Both the position numbers and the translations under genes were made by a program. From NCBI GenBank assembly GCA_964537715.1, contig CAZIAH010000022.1:1-43313 (forward strand): DNA of 43,313 nucleotides, written 5' to 3'. A model generated the notes under the pieces. It was not told the DNA's origin. It was given only the letters and a program-made list of their open reading frames with translations, and made no database searches. Source of the DNA: CAZTZL01 sp964537715. GTDB lineage: Bacteria > Zhuqueibacterota > QNDG01 > DSAB01. Of this stretch, positions 8,401-15,741 are shown piece by piece. Each line of letters opens with the position of its first letter. The stretch's first letter is position 1.

Positions 8401-10616
8401 CCACCGGTATAGGTGACTGGGTCTGGTACGATACCGACCACGATGGCAGACAGGACACCGGGGAAACAACCGGCGTGCAGGGCATTACCGTGCGGTTGTA
8501 CACCCAGGGCGGAAGCCTCGTTTCAACAACCACAACCAATGCCGATGGGTTCTATATGTTCAGCGGTCTGACAGCCGGTTCGTGGTATTACGTGAATTTT
8601 TCGAATCTTCCCGGAGGGTATGTATTCAGTCCACAAGACAATACCGGGTTTGGGTGGGACGACACCGAGGACAGCGATCCCAACACAAGTACCGGCAATA
8701 CGACTACATACCAGATGACAAGCAATCAATTCGACGCCTCAGTCGATGCCGGGATATACCAAATCTCTTATCCTGAAATCGACATCCAGGGCAATAGCGT
8801 GACGATTCCGGACGGCGACACCACGCCCTCCACTACGGACAGCACCGAATTCGGCAGCGTTCTGGTGTCTTCTGGAACGGTGAGACATACATTTACTATC
8901 CTGAACACCAATTCGGCTGACTTAACCCTGAACGGATCTCCTCTTGTCGAAATATCCGGATCGGCAGCCTCTGATTTCACGGTCGTTGTCGATCCCACGA
9001 CTCCGATAGCGAACGGTGCAAGCACCACATTCGAAATCCGGTTCGATCCCACTGCCGACGGACTCCGACAAGCTACGATCAGTATCCTCAATAACGATAC
9101 CAATGAAAATCCCTACGACTTCGTTATACAGGGAACCGGTCTGGCTCCGGAAATGGATGTTCAGGGAAACGGTACTTCAATCGCAGATGGGGATAACACA
9201 CCGGATGTTTCAGATGATACGGATTTCGGAAGCACAGATATAGTAACCGGGTCTGTTATTCATACATTTACCATTGAGAACTCCGGTGGTGCCGATCTTG
9301 ACTTAACCGGAACTCCGATCGTCCAGATCACCGGCACGCATGCTTCTGATTTCAGTGTCACCCAGCAGCCTGCATCAAGTACGGTTAATTCCGGCGGCGG
9401 TACGGTCACCTTCCAAATCACATTCGATCCATCGGCCACAGGATCGCGTTCCGCAAACATCACCATCTCGAATACGGACGCCGATGAGAATCCCTACAAT
9501 TTTGCCATTCAGGGAACCGGCGGCGCTTCTCCCGAAATGGATGTTCAAGGCAATGGAAATTCCATTGCAGACGGAGACAATTCGCCCTCCACAACAGATG
9601 GAACAGATTTTGGCAGCGGTGACATCGTATCCGATATCGTCGTGCACACATTTACGATCCAAAATACAGGAAGTGCCGATCTGAATCTTACCGATACTCC
9701 CATTGTGCAAATCGTGGGTGTCAATTCGGGGGACTTCCTCGTCAATCAGCAGCCAGCTTCCGATACTGTCAGTTCCGGCGGAGGTACGGTGACATTCCAG
9801 GTTTCCTTTGATCCGACGGTCACGGGACTGCGTCAGGCAACTGTGACCATCTCCAACGACGATACGGACGAGAATCCATATACGTTTGATATTCAGGGAA
9901 CAGGGATAGCCGTACCGGAAATCGATATTCTGGGCAATTACATCTCCATAGCCAACGGAGATATGACTCCTTCGCTTTCAGACCATACCGATTTCGGCGG
10001 CATCGAAGTTATCGGGTCCCCCTCTTTGAACAGAACATTCACCATCAAAAATACAGGAAGCGCCGAACTCAACCTGACTGATCCATCACCCTATATAACC
10101 ATTGGAGGTACACATGCATCCGATTTCAGTGTAACGATCGCACCGGCCAATACCATCGGCGAAGAAGGGGACAGCACTACATTCCAGATCACTTTCGACC
10201 CCAGTGCTACTGGCATACGCAGCGCCACAATCAGCATCGCCAATGATGATAGCGATGAGAACCCATACACATTTGTCATTCAGGGGACAGGCACTTCACC
10301 CCAGCTTTCACTGAGCAAATCCGTGGACAAGAACAATGCGGCACCAGGGGAAGAATTGACTTATACCATTATTTATTCGAATATCGGTGATGCCAATGCC
10401 ACAGCGGTGATCATTCTCGAAACCATTCCGGACAATACAACTTATGTGACGAGTTCGGCCGCGGGTAGTGGTATTACAATATTATATAGTCACGATGATG
10501 GAAACAACTACGACACTTCTGAAACACCACCAGTGACCAATCTTCAATTTCAGCGCGCTGCAGCATTAACACCCGGAGAATCCGGCAGCGTAACTTTTAA
10601 AGTCATTATCGATTAA
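2403..10616 (+). CDS. Giant secreted choice-of-anchor D repeat adhesin with CBM6, SdrD-like and DUF11 domains
   Basis: About 2737 residues. The start is ATG 2403 (GTG 2397 also possible): GGAAAAG lies just upstream and MGFILLLAFASSAFA is a signal peptide. Domains in order: anchor-D repeat 1 (~16-134); a carboxypeptidase-regulatory-like domain (~135-215); repeats 2-6 (~217-857); a CBM6-like sugar-binding domain (~860-1008, RIEAEDYD); repeats 7-11 (~1010-1640); a DUF6923-like domain (~1642-1880); two SdrD B-like domains (~1882-2122, DYDNNGLQD and DTDHDGRQD Ca-binding motifs); repeats 12-15 (~2124-2630); and a C-terminal DUF11 domain (~2632-2737). Each of the ~125-128-residue repeats carries acidic signatures (IADGDATPD, DDTDFG, NDDSDENPY) that probably bind calcium. 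No LPXTG, PEP-CTERM or type IX signal is seen. I infer a surface or matrix adhesin, first gene of a five-gene operon (next gene 14 bp away). Confidence 0.88.
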   Translation: MGFILLLAFASSAFAQPEIDLTDPNSAAFASGDTWDCGSVYVGTNGTNQQFRIYNNGTTNLTLTVPLSVTGTDAGEFEIRRQPNSPISSGNNQRMRVRIVPTSLGSKTAQILIPNNDSDENPYVINLTGTGTGPVISGTVTDGTNPIVGVTISFSHDGLTETTDASGNYSHMVISGISTTITPSKTGYGNWTPASITLNNVTTDQTGQDFQGTLLVAEMDVQGNGVSIADGDATPDVSDDTDFGSVNIAGGTVSHTFTIVNNGGADLNLTDPSPYVTIGGTHASDFTLTANPSTPIASGGGTTTFTIQFDPSATGLRSATISIANDDSDENPYDFSIQGTGIVAPEMDVQGNSTSIADGDATPDVADDTDFGSADITTETVSHTFTIENTGNGVLNLTDPSPYVTIGGTHAADFTLTANPSTPVASGGGTTTFTIRFDPSAVGLRTASISIANDDSDENPYNFSIQGTGTAVAEMDVQGNGNSIADGDATPDVADDTDFGSADIAASTVSHTFTIENTGNGVLSLTDPSPYITIGGTHAADFTLTANPTTPVAADGGTTTFTIEFNPSATGLRTATISIANDDSDENPYDFSIQGTGITVPEMDVQGNSTSIADGDATPDVADDTDFGDADIVTGLVSHTFTIENTGSLDLNLTDPSPYVTIGGTHASDFTLTANPSTPVTSGGGTTTFTVEFNPSATGLRTATISIANDDSDENPYNFSIQGNGTSAPEMDVQGNGNSIADGDNTPGISDDTDYGEVDTASNLSHTFTIVNSGSADLTLSGSPAVVISGTHAADFTVTVQPTSPVTAGGGTTTFTVQFSPSATGLRTATVSIDNDDSDENPYNFDIQGTGTVPQTPYSGSPIAVPGRIEAEDYDNGGEGVAYYDTDTGNTGGQYRTDDVDVENCGEGGYNVGWIAAGEWLEYTINIASTGLYDIDVRVAALNTAGSFQISVDGFDKTGTQTAPVTGGWQTYTTVTISSVSLYAGQHILRLNMLSAGFNVNYMDLILLTPEMDVQGNSTSIADGDATPDVADDTDFGNTDVTGGTVSHTFTITNSGGGPLNLTDPPPYVTIGGTHASDFTLTANPSTPIAQGGGTTTFTVQFNPSAAGLRTASISIANNDPDENPYNFSIQGTGLASEMDVQGNGTSIADGDGSPDVADDTDFGTADISGGTVSHTFTIVNTGNAALNLTDASPYVTIGGAHAADFTLIANPSTPIASGGGTTTFTIQFDPSAVGLRTATVSIANDDSDENPYNYTIQGTGATLPEMDVRGNGNSIEDGDTTPDTADDTDFGGVDVSSGTVSHTFTIENTGSVNLTLSGSPAVVISGTHAADFTVTVQPTSPVASGGGTTTFTIQFDPSAPGLRSATASIANDDSDENPYNFNIQGTGSGDGEMAVTGNSIEIADGDNTPSSTDGTDFGNADISSGTVSQDFWIENSGTGDLLLTGSPKVLIQGTHAADFTVILQPSSPIAPGSSVLMTIEFDPSATGLRSASVSIANDDADENPYNFAIQGTGTVAPEIDIKGNGISIANGDNTPDPSDDTYFGNVDVNGGTAVITYTIENLGSADLTLTGSPYVTILGDAAADFTVTQQPTSPIASGNSVTFEITFDPSMIGNRMANISITNDDADEDPYLFAIMGNGIGPGAPFGCVPNFYHVYESTGNITYLNAYTNPYTYTTIGIAGYHVNAVGYNVEDGLLYAQEWGSAIPGNNIIRIDATGSIVTVASVPFQSVRGDCDISGNYYFINNSGNQVAFYDISTGTMSSTYNITGSTYQALDIAYRAADGRFYGVNAKTLYCYNPSGNSCTTLAITGRLAEDVDSGINSNNFGASWTANDGYLYIGNNQSGRLYKVNVSTGASVYVGTGTSNLTYNDGASCPLAAAPLPTSGTIGNFVWIDYDNNGLQDTDELGLSGVTVSIYESDGTFINSTTTAADGSYQFQNLSPSEYYLIFSNLPSGFQFTTQNVGGNDAIDSDVDPSTGRTADITVSVGVIEDSWDAGVITTGIGDWVWYDTDHDGRQDTGETTGVQGITVRLYTQGGSLVSTTTTNADGFYMFSGLTAGSWYYVNFSNLPGGYVFSPQDNTGFGWDDTEDSDPNTSTGNTTTYQMTSNQFDASVDAGIYQISYPEIDIQGNSVTIPDGDTTPSTTDSTEFGSVLVSSGTVRHTFTILNTNSADLTLNGSPLVEISGSAASDFTVVVDPTTPIANGASTTFEIRFDPTADGLRQATISILNNDTNENPYDFVIQGTGLAPEMDVQGNGTSIADGDNTPDVSDDTDFGSTDIVTGSVIHTFTIENSGGADLDLTGTPIVQITGTHASDFSVTQQPASSTVNSGGGTVTFQITFDPSATGSRSANITISNTDADENPYNFAIQGTGGASPEMDVQGNGNSIADGDNSPSTTDGTDFGSGDIVSDIVVHTFTIQNTGSADLNLTDTPIVQIVGVNSGDFLVNQQPASDTVSSGGGTVTFQVSFDPTVTGLRQATVTISNDDTDENPYTFDIQGTGIAVPEIDILGNYISIANGDMTPSLSDHTDFGGIEVIGSPSLNRTFTIKNTGSAELNLTDPSPYITIGGTHASDFSVTIAPANTIGEEGDSTTFQITFDPSATGIRSATISIANDDSDENPYTFVIQGTGTSPQLSLSKSVDKNNAAPGEELTYTIIYSNIGDANATAVIILETIPDNTTYVTSSAAGSGITILYSHDDGNNYDTSETPPVTNLQFQRAAALTPGESGSVTFKVIID
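3054..4976 (+). repeat. In-gene tandem repeats, exact 384-bp period
   Basis: Within the giant gene the codon for the first Glu of each EMDVQGN motif falls at 3054, 3438, 3822, 4206 and 4590, an exact 384-bp (128-codon) period. Further copies start at 5433, 5814, 6198, 6579, 6957, 8775, 9150, 9534 and 9918 with spacing of 375-384 bp within blocks. Copies at 3438, 3822, 4206 and 5433 share long stretches of identical DNA (for example GCGGACGGGGATGCGACACC), including synonymous positions, showing recent duplication or gene conversion. Confidence 0.9.
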
Positions 10617-10630
10617 CTCAGGAGGATACA

Positions 10631-11113
10631 ATGAGAAACCAAAAACTATTTTTAATCTGCGGGTTTGCACTGATGACAATTCAGTTGTTTGCCCAGGGGA
10701 AACCCAAACTGGAACTGAGTATCACAGAAAGAAAAATCAACATGTCTGCCGATGAAAAAGCAGGCCAGGCCGAGATCGTCTATTCGCCGGGAGACACGAT
10801 CGAATATACGATCCTGGCAAAAAATGTGGGCAAGGGATTGATGACCAAACCCGAAATCGTAGACCCGATTCCTGAAGGAGTCGCCTACATCGCAAACAGT
10901 GCCAAGGGAGACAACTGTCAGATTTTTTTCTCGATTAATGATGGCAAACAATACACCGAATGGCCGATCATGATCTCCGTAACCAATGACCAGGGAGTAC
11001 AGGTCGGGAAAAAGGCCGATGCGGACCAGGTGACCCATATCAAATGGATGATCAATGAGTCCCTCCCTGCAGGCGGAGAGAAAGAATTGAAATTTCGTGT
11101 TACAGTAAAATAA
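10631..11113 (+). CDS. Secreted single-DUF11-domain protein
   Basis: 160 residues: a signal peptide (about 1-21, ending LFAQ) followed by one DUF11/conserved-repeat beta-sandwich. Its hallmarks are YSPGDTIEYTI, a KNVG turn and VDPIPEGVAYI. The body resembles the C-terminal domain of the giant protein, including an S-x-(D/N)DG-x-x-Y turn (SINDGKQY here, SHDDGNNY there), and the protein likewise ends on the last strand (LKFRVTVK). A strong ribosome site (CAGGAGG) lies 7 bp before the ATG, 14 bp after the giant gene's stop. I infer a periplasmic or surface partner, perhaps a cap, adaptor or minor subunit of the giant protein. The family has no single known function. Confidence 0.8.
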   Translation: MRNQKLFLICGFALMTIQLFAQGKPKLELSITERKINMSADEKAGQAEIVYSPGDTIEYTILAKNVGKGLMTKPEIVDPIPEGVAYIANSAKGDNCQIFFSINDGKQYTEWPIMISVTNDQGVQVGKKADADQVTHIKWMINESLPAGGEKELKFRVTVK

Positions 11114-11167
11114 GGATGCAGACAATCACAGTGAAACATAAAATAAAAAAAAGAAAGGAGAACAACG

Positions 11168-11218
11168 ATGCGATCCGTGAAAAGATTGGAGGGATCGAGA
11201 AGTCACGATCCGCCGTAA
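11168..11218 (+). CDS. Possible 16-residue leader peptide or gene remnant
   Basis: In the 175-bp gap between two DUF11 genes, an ATG at 11168 is preceded by AAAGGAG with 7-base spacing. It opens a 16-codon frame rich in Arg, Ser and Lys (MRSVKRLEGSRSHDPP) ending in TAA. The ribosome site is as good as those of the flanking genes. It may be a leader peptide controlling the downstream gene, or the start of a decayed duplicate gene. There is no homology evidence either way. Confidence 0.25.
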   Translation: MRSVKRLEGSRSHDPP

Positions 11219-11288
11219 CAGCTGTTTTACCCGTTTGGTTTATTAACAATGATTCAAAAAACAACTCTATCTCAGGAGGATTATCAAA

Positions 11289-12947
11289 ATGAAACGTTTC
11301 ACTCTTTTATTCGCTGTACTGCTCGTTATAATCGGAGTGGTGCAGATCTTTGCTGCCGGCACGCCTGCCGGCACGGTCATCCGAAACTGGGCCACTGGCA
11401 ATTATAAGGATGCCAATGGGAATGACATGACACCAGTGAATTCGGATACGGTTTCCACCACAGTAACACAGGTTGCCGGTGTGGATGTCGGTCCTGACGG
11501 CAACAAAACGCTGGCGCACAATTCCTATGCGGACTATGCCGTCACCATTACCAATACCGGAAACGGTGATGACACATTTTCACTCAGTGCAAGCACAATC
11601 ACAACAGGAAGCAGTTCTTTCTCCGAAACGATTTATTACGATGCCAACCGAAATGGTGTCAAAGACGCCGGGGAAACGACCGTAACGTCCAGCACAGGGT
11701 CATTGAATGCGGATTCATCTTATTATGTAATAGTACGTGTCTCCGTCACGGGCGGTGCTCACGATGAAGTCGCGACCACCACGGTAACTGCTCAATCTGT
11801 CTTCAACGGCAGTATCACCGATTCCGCCACATTGACATCGGATGTCACGGCTGCCCTGATTGCCGGAGCGATCCAGATTACCGACAACAACACACCTGCG
11901 CCGGGTCAGGCGTATACGTATCGGGTTGATTTCCAGAACAACGGCGACGAAACCGCTTATTCGACGACTCTCTCTCTGCCGGTTCCGACCAATACGCAAT
12001 ATGTGGCCGGAAGCATGACCTTGAATGGATCGGCATTAACGGATGCTTCTGACGCAGACCAAGGAACCTGGTCTGCCGGTTCGGGAACCATCGTCGTAGG
12101 AAGTCTTGCCGCGAGCGGCTCCGGATACATCACCTATCAGGTTCAGGTGAATGCGGGTGTGGCTTCTGGTACGATCATCACAAACACGGTCGATATCGAT
12201 TATGATGACAGTATTCCGCTTGCCTATACAACTGTACAAGTTTCCACGAGCGGAGCTTCCAACGCGACAGTCAGCCAAGTTGCCGGTATTACCACTTCAG
12301 TGGCAGACGACTCTCTGGACGGCGACCCCAGCGATGACGTTCAGTACAGCATCAAAGTAAAGAACACCGGAAATGGTACGGACAGCTACGCAATTACCAC
12401 ATCCGGCGGCTTGGGCTGGACATGGGTGTTCTATCTGGATGACAACAACGACGGCACTCCGGATGGTGCGGCACTCACCAATACAGGCAATATCGCTGCC
12501 GGGGATTCGACCTATATTCTCGCTGTGGTAACAATTCCCGCCGGAACAGCCGATGAAACCGTGGATGAAACCGATGTTACATTCACTTCTGACGCGGACG
12601 GCGGTGTATCCAGCACAGAGACACTGACCACAACCGTAACGGCTCCGCTATTGAGCCTGTCCAAATCCGTGGCCCCGACAGGCAATCAGCCTCCCGGAAC
12701 CACGCTGACATACAGTGTTGTGGTGACCAACAGTGGAACAGGCCAGGCCACACAGGTGGTTGTCACGGATAATATTCCGTCTTCTACCACCTATGTGAGC
12801 TCCAGTCTAAAAATTGATGGTGTAGCAAAAACCGATGGAACAGGCGATGATGAAGCCAGTTGCGATGGCACAACCGCAACTTTCAATCTGGGTACAATGG
12901 CAAGCGCCGCTTCCGTCACAGTGCTATTTCAGGTAACCATTGATTAA
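11289..12947 (+). CDS. Secreted beta-sandwich protein with C-terminal DUF11 domain
   Basis: 552 residues with a signal peptide (about 1-23, ending FAAG). An N-terminal GTPAGTVIRNWATGNY segment resembles the NTA-type first strand of DUF11 proteins. Next come several NEW3/COG1470-like Ig domains (about 60-165, 190-300, 320-440) with DANRNGVKDAGE and DDNNDGTPDG Ca-binding loops. A C-terminal DUF11 domain (about 453-552, LSLSKSVAPTGN, PPGTTLTYSVVV) ends in FQVTID, almost the same terminus as the giant protein's FKVIID. Ribosome site TCAGGAGG is 8 bp upstream. I infer a second structural surface component, made in the same operon and recognised through the same C-terminal domain. Confidence 0.8.
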   Translation: MKRFTLLFAVLLVIIGVVQIFAAGTPAGTVIRNWATGNYKDANGNDMTPVNSDTVSTTVTQVAGVDVGPDGNKTLAHNSYADYAVTITNTGNGDDTFSLSASTITTGSSSFSETIYYDANRNGVKDAGETTVTSSTGSLNADSSYYVIVRVSVTGGAHDEVATTTVTAQSVFNGSITDSATLTSDVTAALIAGAIQITDNNTPAPGQAYTYRVDFQNNGDETAYSTTLSLPVPTNTQYVAGSMTLNGSALTDASDADQGTWSAGSGTIVVGSLAASGSGYITYQVQVNAGVASGTIITNTVDIDYDDSIPLAYTTVQVSTSGASNATVSQVAGITTSVADDSLDGDPSDDVQYSIKVKNTGNGTDSYAITTSGGLGWTWVFYLDDNNDGTPDGAALTNTGNIAAGDSTYILAVVTIPAGTADETVDETDVTFTSDADGGVSSTETLTTTVTAPLLSLSKSVAPTGNQPPGTTLTYSVVVTNSGTGQATQVVVTDNIPSSTTYVSSSLKIDGVAKTDGTGDDEASCDGTTATFNLGTMASAASVTVLFQVTID

Positions 12948-12980
12948 TTGAAGTAATAATTTGACAGCAACCAGACAAGA

Positions 12981-15734
12981 ATGAATGTATTGAGAAAAAA
13001 TTCTTTTCTTATAATAGGATTGTTTATGACGATCTGTACAGGCTCGGTATGGAGTCAGACGCCATCCGGCACGGCCATCACAAATACGGCCATCCTTTCC
13101 TACGATGCCGGCAATGGCATGATTCTCTCCATACCGAGCGATACGGTCGTGACAATCGTCAGCGAAGTCGATCTGGAAGTCACCAAAACCACGAACGTCC
13201 ATGAAGTGGAAATCGGTGATACCATCCTTTACGAAATCCGCGTTAAAAATATTGACGATTGGACAGCATACAAAGTAACAATCCAAGATTCGCTTCCCTG
13301 GATGCTGTCTTTTATTGCTTCGGAACCTGCGTGTGAAATCGACGGCAATGTGCTCAAATGGCAAATCCCGGAAATCAACATCGGCGAAACCGCGAGAATA
13401 CAACTGACCTGTCTGGTCATCAAAGCCGATTACAGCAATACCATCGAAAACATCGTCATGGTTCGAGCGAATGAGGGACAGAAACGGTATTCGAACAACG
13501 CAATGGTGATATGGAAACCTTGGCCGGATGTGGAATTGCACAAATCGGTTTTGCCCGATACGGCTTATGTCGGTGATATATTGACCTACAGACTCAATGT
13601 TGAAAACACAGGACCTTTGCCGTTGACGCAAATTCAGGTCAGGGATACCCTGCCAACTGGACTCAATTTTGTTTCATCCAGCATGCCGGTCGATACCACA
13701 AACCGGATTCTGGTATGGCACATCGACGATCTGGATCTCGCACAGACGATCGGTCTGGAATATCAGACAATCGTTACATCATTGTCATCCGATTCCATAG
13801 TGAATACTGCCCATGTGACCACTGCGGAAGGTGTCCAGGACACATCGGGCGCATCTGTTGTTTTTCGTGGTCACGGAATCGGGCTGAACATCTTTAAAGA
13901 GGCAGCCGATACGGTCTATACCGCCGGCGATACGATCACGTACAATCTGATTCTCAGCAATTCCGGTGTTCGTGCGGGGAATCAGATTACGGTGCGGGAT
14001 ACGCTTCCTGGTTATCTGAAATATATAGGTTCGACACACAGTGCACACTTTGAAGAAGACAGCATTCTTGTCTGGCAATTCGATCATCTTCAGCCGGGTT
14101 TTCGCGACACATTATACGTAACCACCTCGATCAGAATCCCGATCGAAGATCAGACCCTTGTGGACAATATCGTTTGGGCTAGATCGGCCGAAGGTTTACA
14201 GGACAGTTCCCGCTGGCGTATCCGGGTGAATTCACATCCGAATCTGAAACTGCAAAAATCCACAAAATCAACCGCATTCCCCGGGGACACGCTTGTCTAC
14301 AGCTTTATCTACTCCAATGTGGGGACCGCCACTGCCTTCGAATCGGTACTCAGAGACACACTTCCTGAGTATTTGATCTTTATCGATGCAACGGCGTCCT
14401 ATGTGTACGATACCGAATCGCATACCGTCCGATGGCAGCCTGTGAACATTCCATCCGGGGCTCTGGACACGCTCTATATCCGAAGCCAAATTTCCACATC
14501 GATCGGATCGAATACGCAGATTGTCAATACAGCGTGGCTATCCAATCAAACCGCTTCCACCACGGCCAGTGCCAGTTGCGAAACGGAAATGAATCCGAAT
14601 ACCATCTACTCGTACAAAACCGTTGATAAAAAACAGGGCACTGCGGGCGATACCCTCACCTACTGCATCCACTACGGCATTCTGGCAAATCATGCGGCTG
14701 ATTCGATTTTTATCGTCGATTTTCTGCCTCAGGAAATCCAGTGGATTCAGGATGCAAGTCTGGAGAAAGCCAATGCGGAATTGCTTTCTTTTGATCCGCT
14801 GACCAATCAGGTGTATTTTTGTCAGGAAGGATTTCGTCCGGCAGAAAATGATTCGATCACACTACGGGCAGTCGTGAAGAACGATATCGAACCTGGAATA
14901 CATCATATCGAAAACCGGGCAATGGTTTGGATGGGTGGTGACACCGTCTACACAGAGAAAGATTCTCGAACCGATGCATACACAAAGCTCATTCAAAATT
15001 TCCTCACAGTAAAAAAGAGTGTCAACCGCAAAATTATCGAAGTCGGAGGAATCTTAACCTATCAGCTGCTCATCGAAAACAAGAGCAAAGACAATCTTCT
15101 TGCCCCGATTCAGATCCAGGATATTCTGCCCGAAGGATTCCGCTACGTTGAAGGAACGACTCTGTTGGAGGACAGAAAAATCAACGACCCCGAGTTGAAC
15201 CACGTGGGCAAGCAGATCCGCATGCACTGGACCTTGTCTGATACACTAAGACCGGGAAAGCAAATCAAACTGCGGTATCGGGTCATTGTGGGATTGTCAG
15301 CAAAATTGGGCGAACGGGAAAACCGTGTCACGGCATTCGGATTGTCCGATCATACCTGGATCCAATCGGAAGAGGCGCGCGCTACCGTACTGGTTCGCGC
15401 AGGCGCTTTTGATGAACGCGGATTCATCATCGGAAAAGTCTATGAAGACCAGAATCGGAATGGCCTGCACGATAACGGCGAACAAGGGATTAAGGGAATT
15501 GAACTCATATTGGAGGATGGCACACGGGTGAAGACAGATGCTTTCGGCAAATATTCCATCCCCAATGTGGAAGAGGGGCAGCACGTTTTGCGTTTGAATG
15601 AAAGAACACTGCCCAAGCACAAACATGTTCTTATAACCAGTTTCCAATTCTTGGGAGATTCGAAGTCACGAATCGTTTTGGTTTCACCCGGTGGAATGGC
15701 CAAAGCCAATTTCGCCATCGGATCGGATGAGTAA
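12981..15734 (+). CDS. Six-DUF11 protein with C-terminal SdrD-like domain
   Basis: 917 residues: signal peptide (about 1-26, ending VWSQ), an N-terminal strand region (GTAITNTAILSY), then six DUF11 domains starting near residues 64, 180, 295, 410, 530 and 670. Each has an x(P/I)GDT-hxY motif and a D-(T/S)-LP turn. An SdrD/Cna-B-like domain follows at about 813-880 (DQNRNGLHDNGEQGI). No strong ribosome site is seen, and the gene lies 33 bp after the previous stop, so coupling is likely. In some proteobacterial proteins I recall DUF11 domains, an SdrD domain and the barrel encoded next door joined in one polypeptide. Here they are two genes 7 bp apart, so they probably work as one complex, with this part on the outside or as a periplasmic scaffold. 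Confidence 0.82.
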   Translation: MNVLRKNSFLIIGLFMTICTGSVWSQTPSGTAITNTAILSYDAGNGMILSIPSDTVVTIVSEVDLEVTKTTNVHEVEIGDTILYEIRVKNIDDWTAYKVTIQDSLPWMLSFIASEPACEIDGNVLKWQIPEINIGETARIQLTCLVIKADYSNTIENIVMVRANEGQKRYSNNAMVIWKPWPDVELHKSVLPDTAYVGDILTYRLNVENTGPLPLTQIQVRDTLPTGLNFVSSSMPVDTTNRILVWHIDDLDLAQTIGLEYQTIVTSLSSDSIVNTAHVTTAEGVQDTSGASVVFRGHGIGLNIFKEAADTVYTAGDTITYNLILSNSGVRAGNQITVRDTLPGYLKYIGSTHSAHFEEDSILVWQFDHLQPGFRDTLYVTTSIRIPIEDQTLVDNIVWARSAEGLQDSSRWRIRVNSHPNLKLQKSTKSTAFPGDTLVYSFIYSNVGTATAFESVLRDTLPEYLIFIDATASYVYDTESHTVRWQPVNIPSGALDTLYIRSQISTSIGSNTQIVNTAWLSNQTASTTASASCETEMNPNTIYSYKTVDKKQGTAGDTLTYCIHYGILANHAADSIFIVDFLPQEIQWIQDASLEKANAELLSFDPLTNQVYFCQEGFRPAENDSITLRAVVKNDIEPGIHHIENRAMVWMGGDTVYTEKDSRTDAYTKLIQNFLTVKKSVNRKIIEVGGILTYQLLIENKSKDNLLAPIQIQDILPEGFRYVEGTTLLEDRKINDPELNHVGKQIRMHWTLSDTLRPGKQIKLRYRVIVGLSAKLGERENRVTAFGLSDHTWIQSEEARATVLVRAGAFDERGFIIGKVYEDQNRNGLHDNGEQGIKGIELILEDGTRVKTDAFGKYSIPNVEEGQHVLRLNERTLPKHKHVLITSFQFLGDSKSRIVLVSPGGMAKANFAIGSDE

Positions 15735-15741
15735 TGATTCT

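Noticed and set aside
3054..10295. CRISPR-like or satellite array because of regular spacing
   Set aside because: The 384-bp periodicity is entirely within one open frame and encodes repeated beta-sandwich domains; there are no short repeats with unique spacers.
12961..12990. Promoter TTGACA just ahead of the 917-residue protein gene
   Set aside because: A matching -10 would fall inside the coding region after the ATG; the gene lies 33 bp behind its operon neighbour.
15691..15741. Earlier start of the barrel gene at ATG 15691
   Set aside because: It would overlap the upstream gene by 44 bp and put 17 charged residues before the signal peptide; ATG 15742 with GGATGAG upstream is better.
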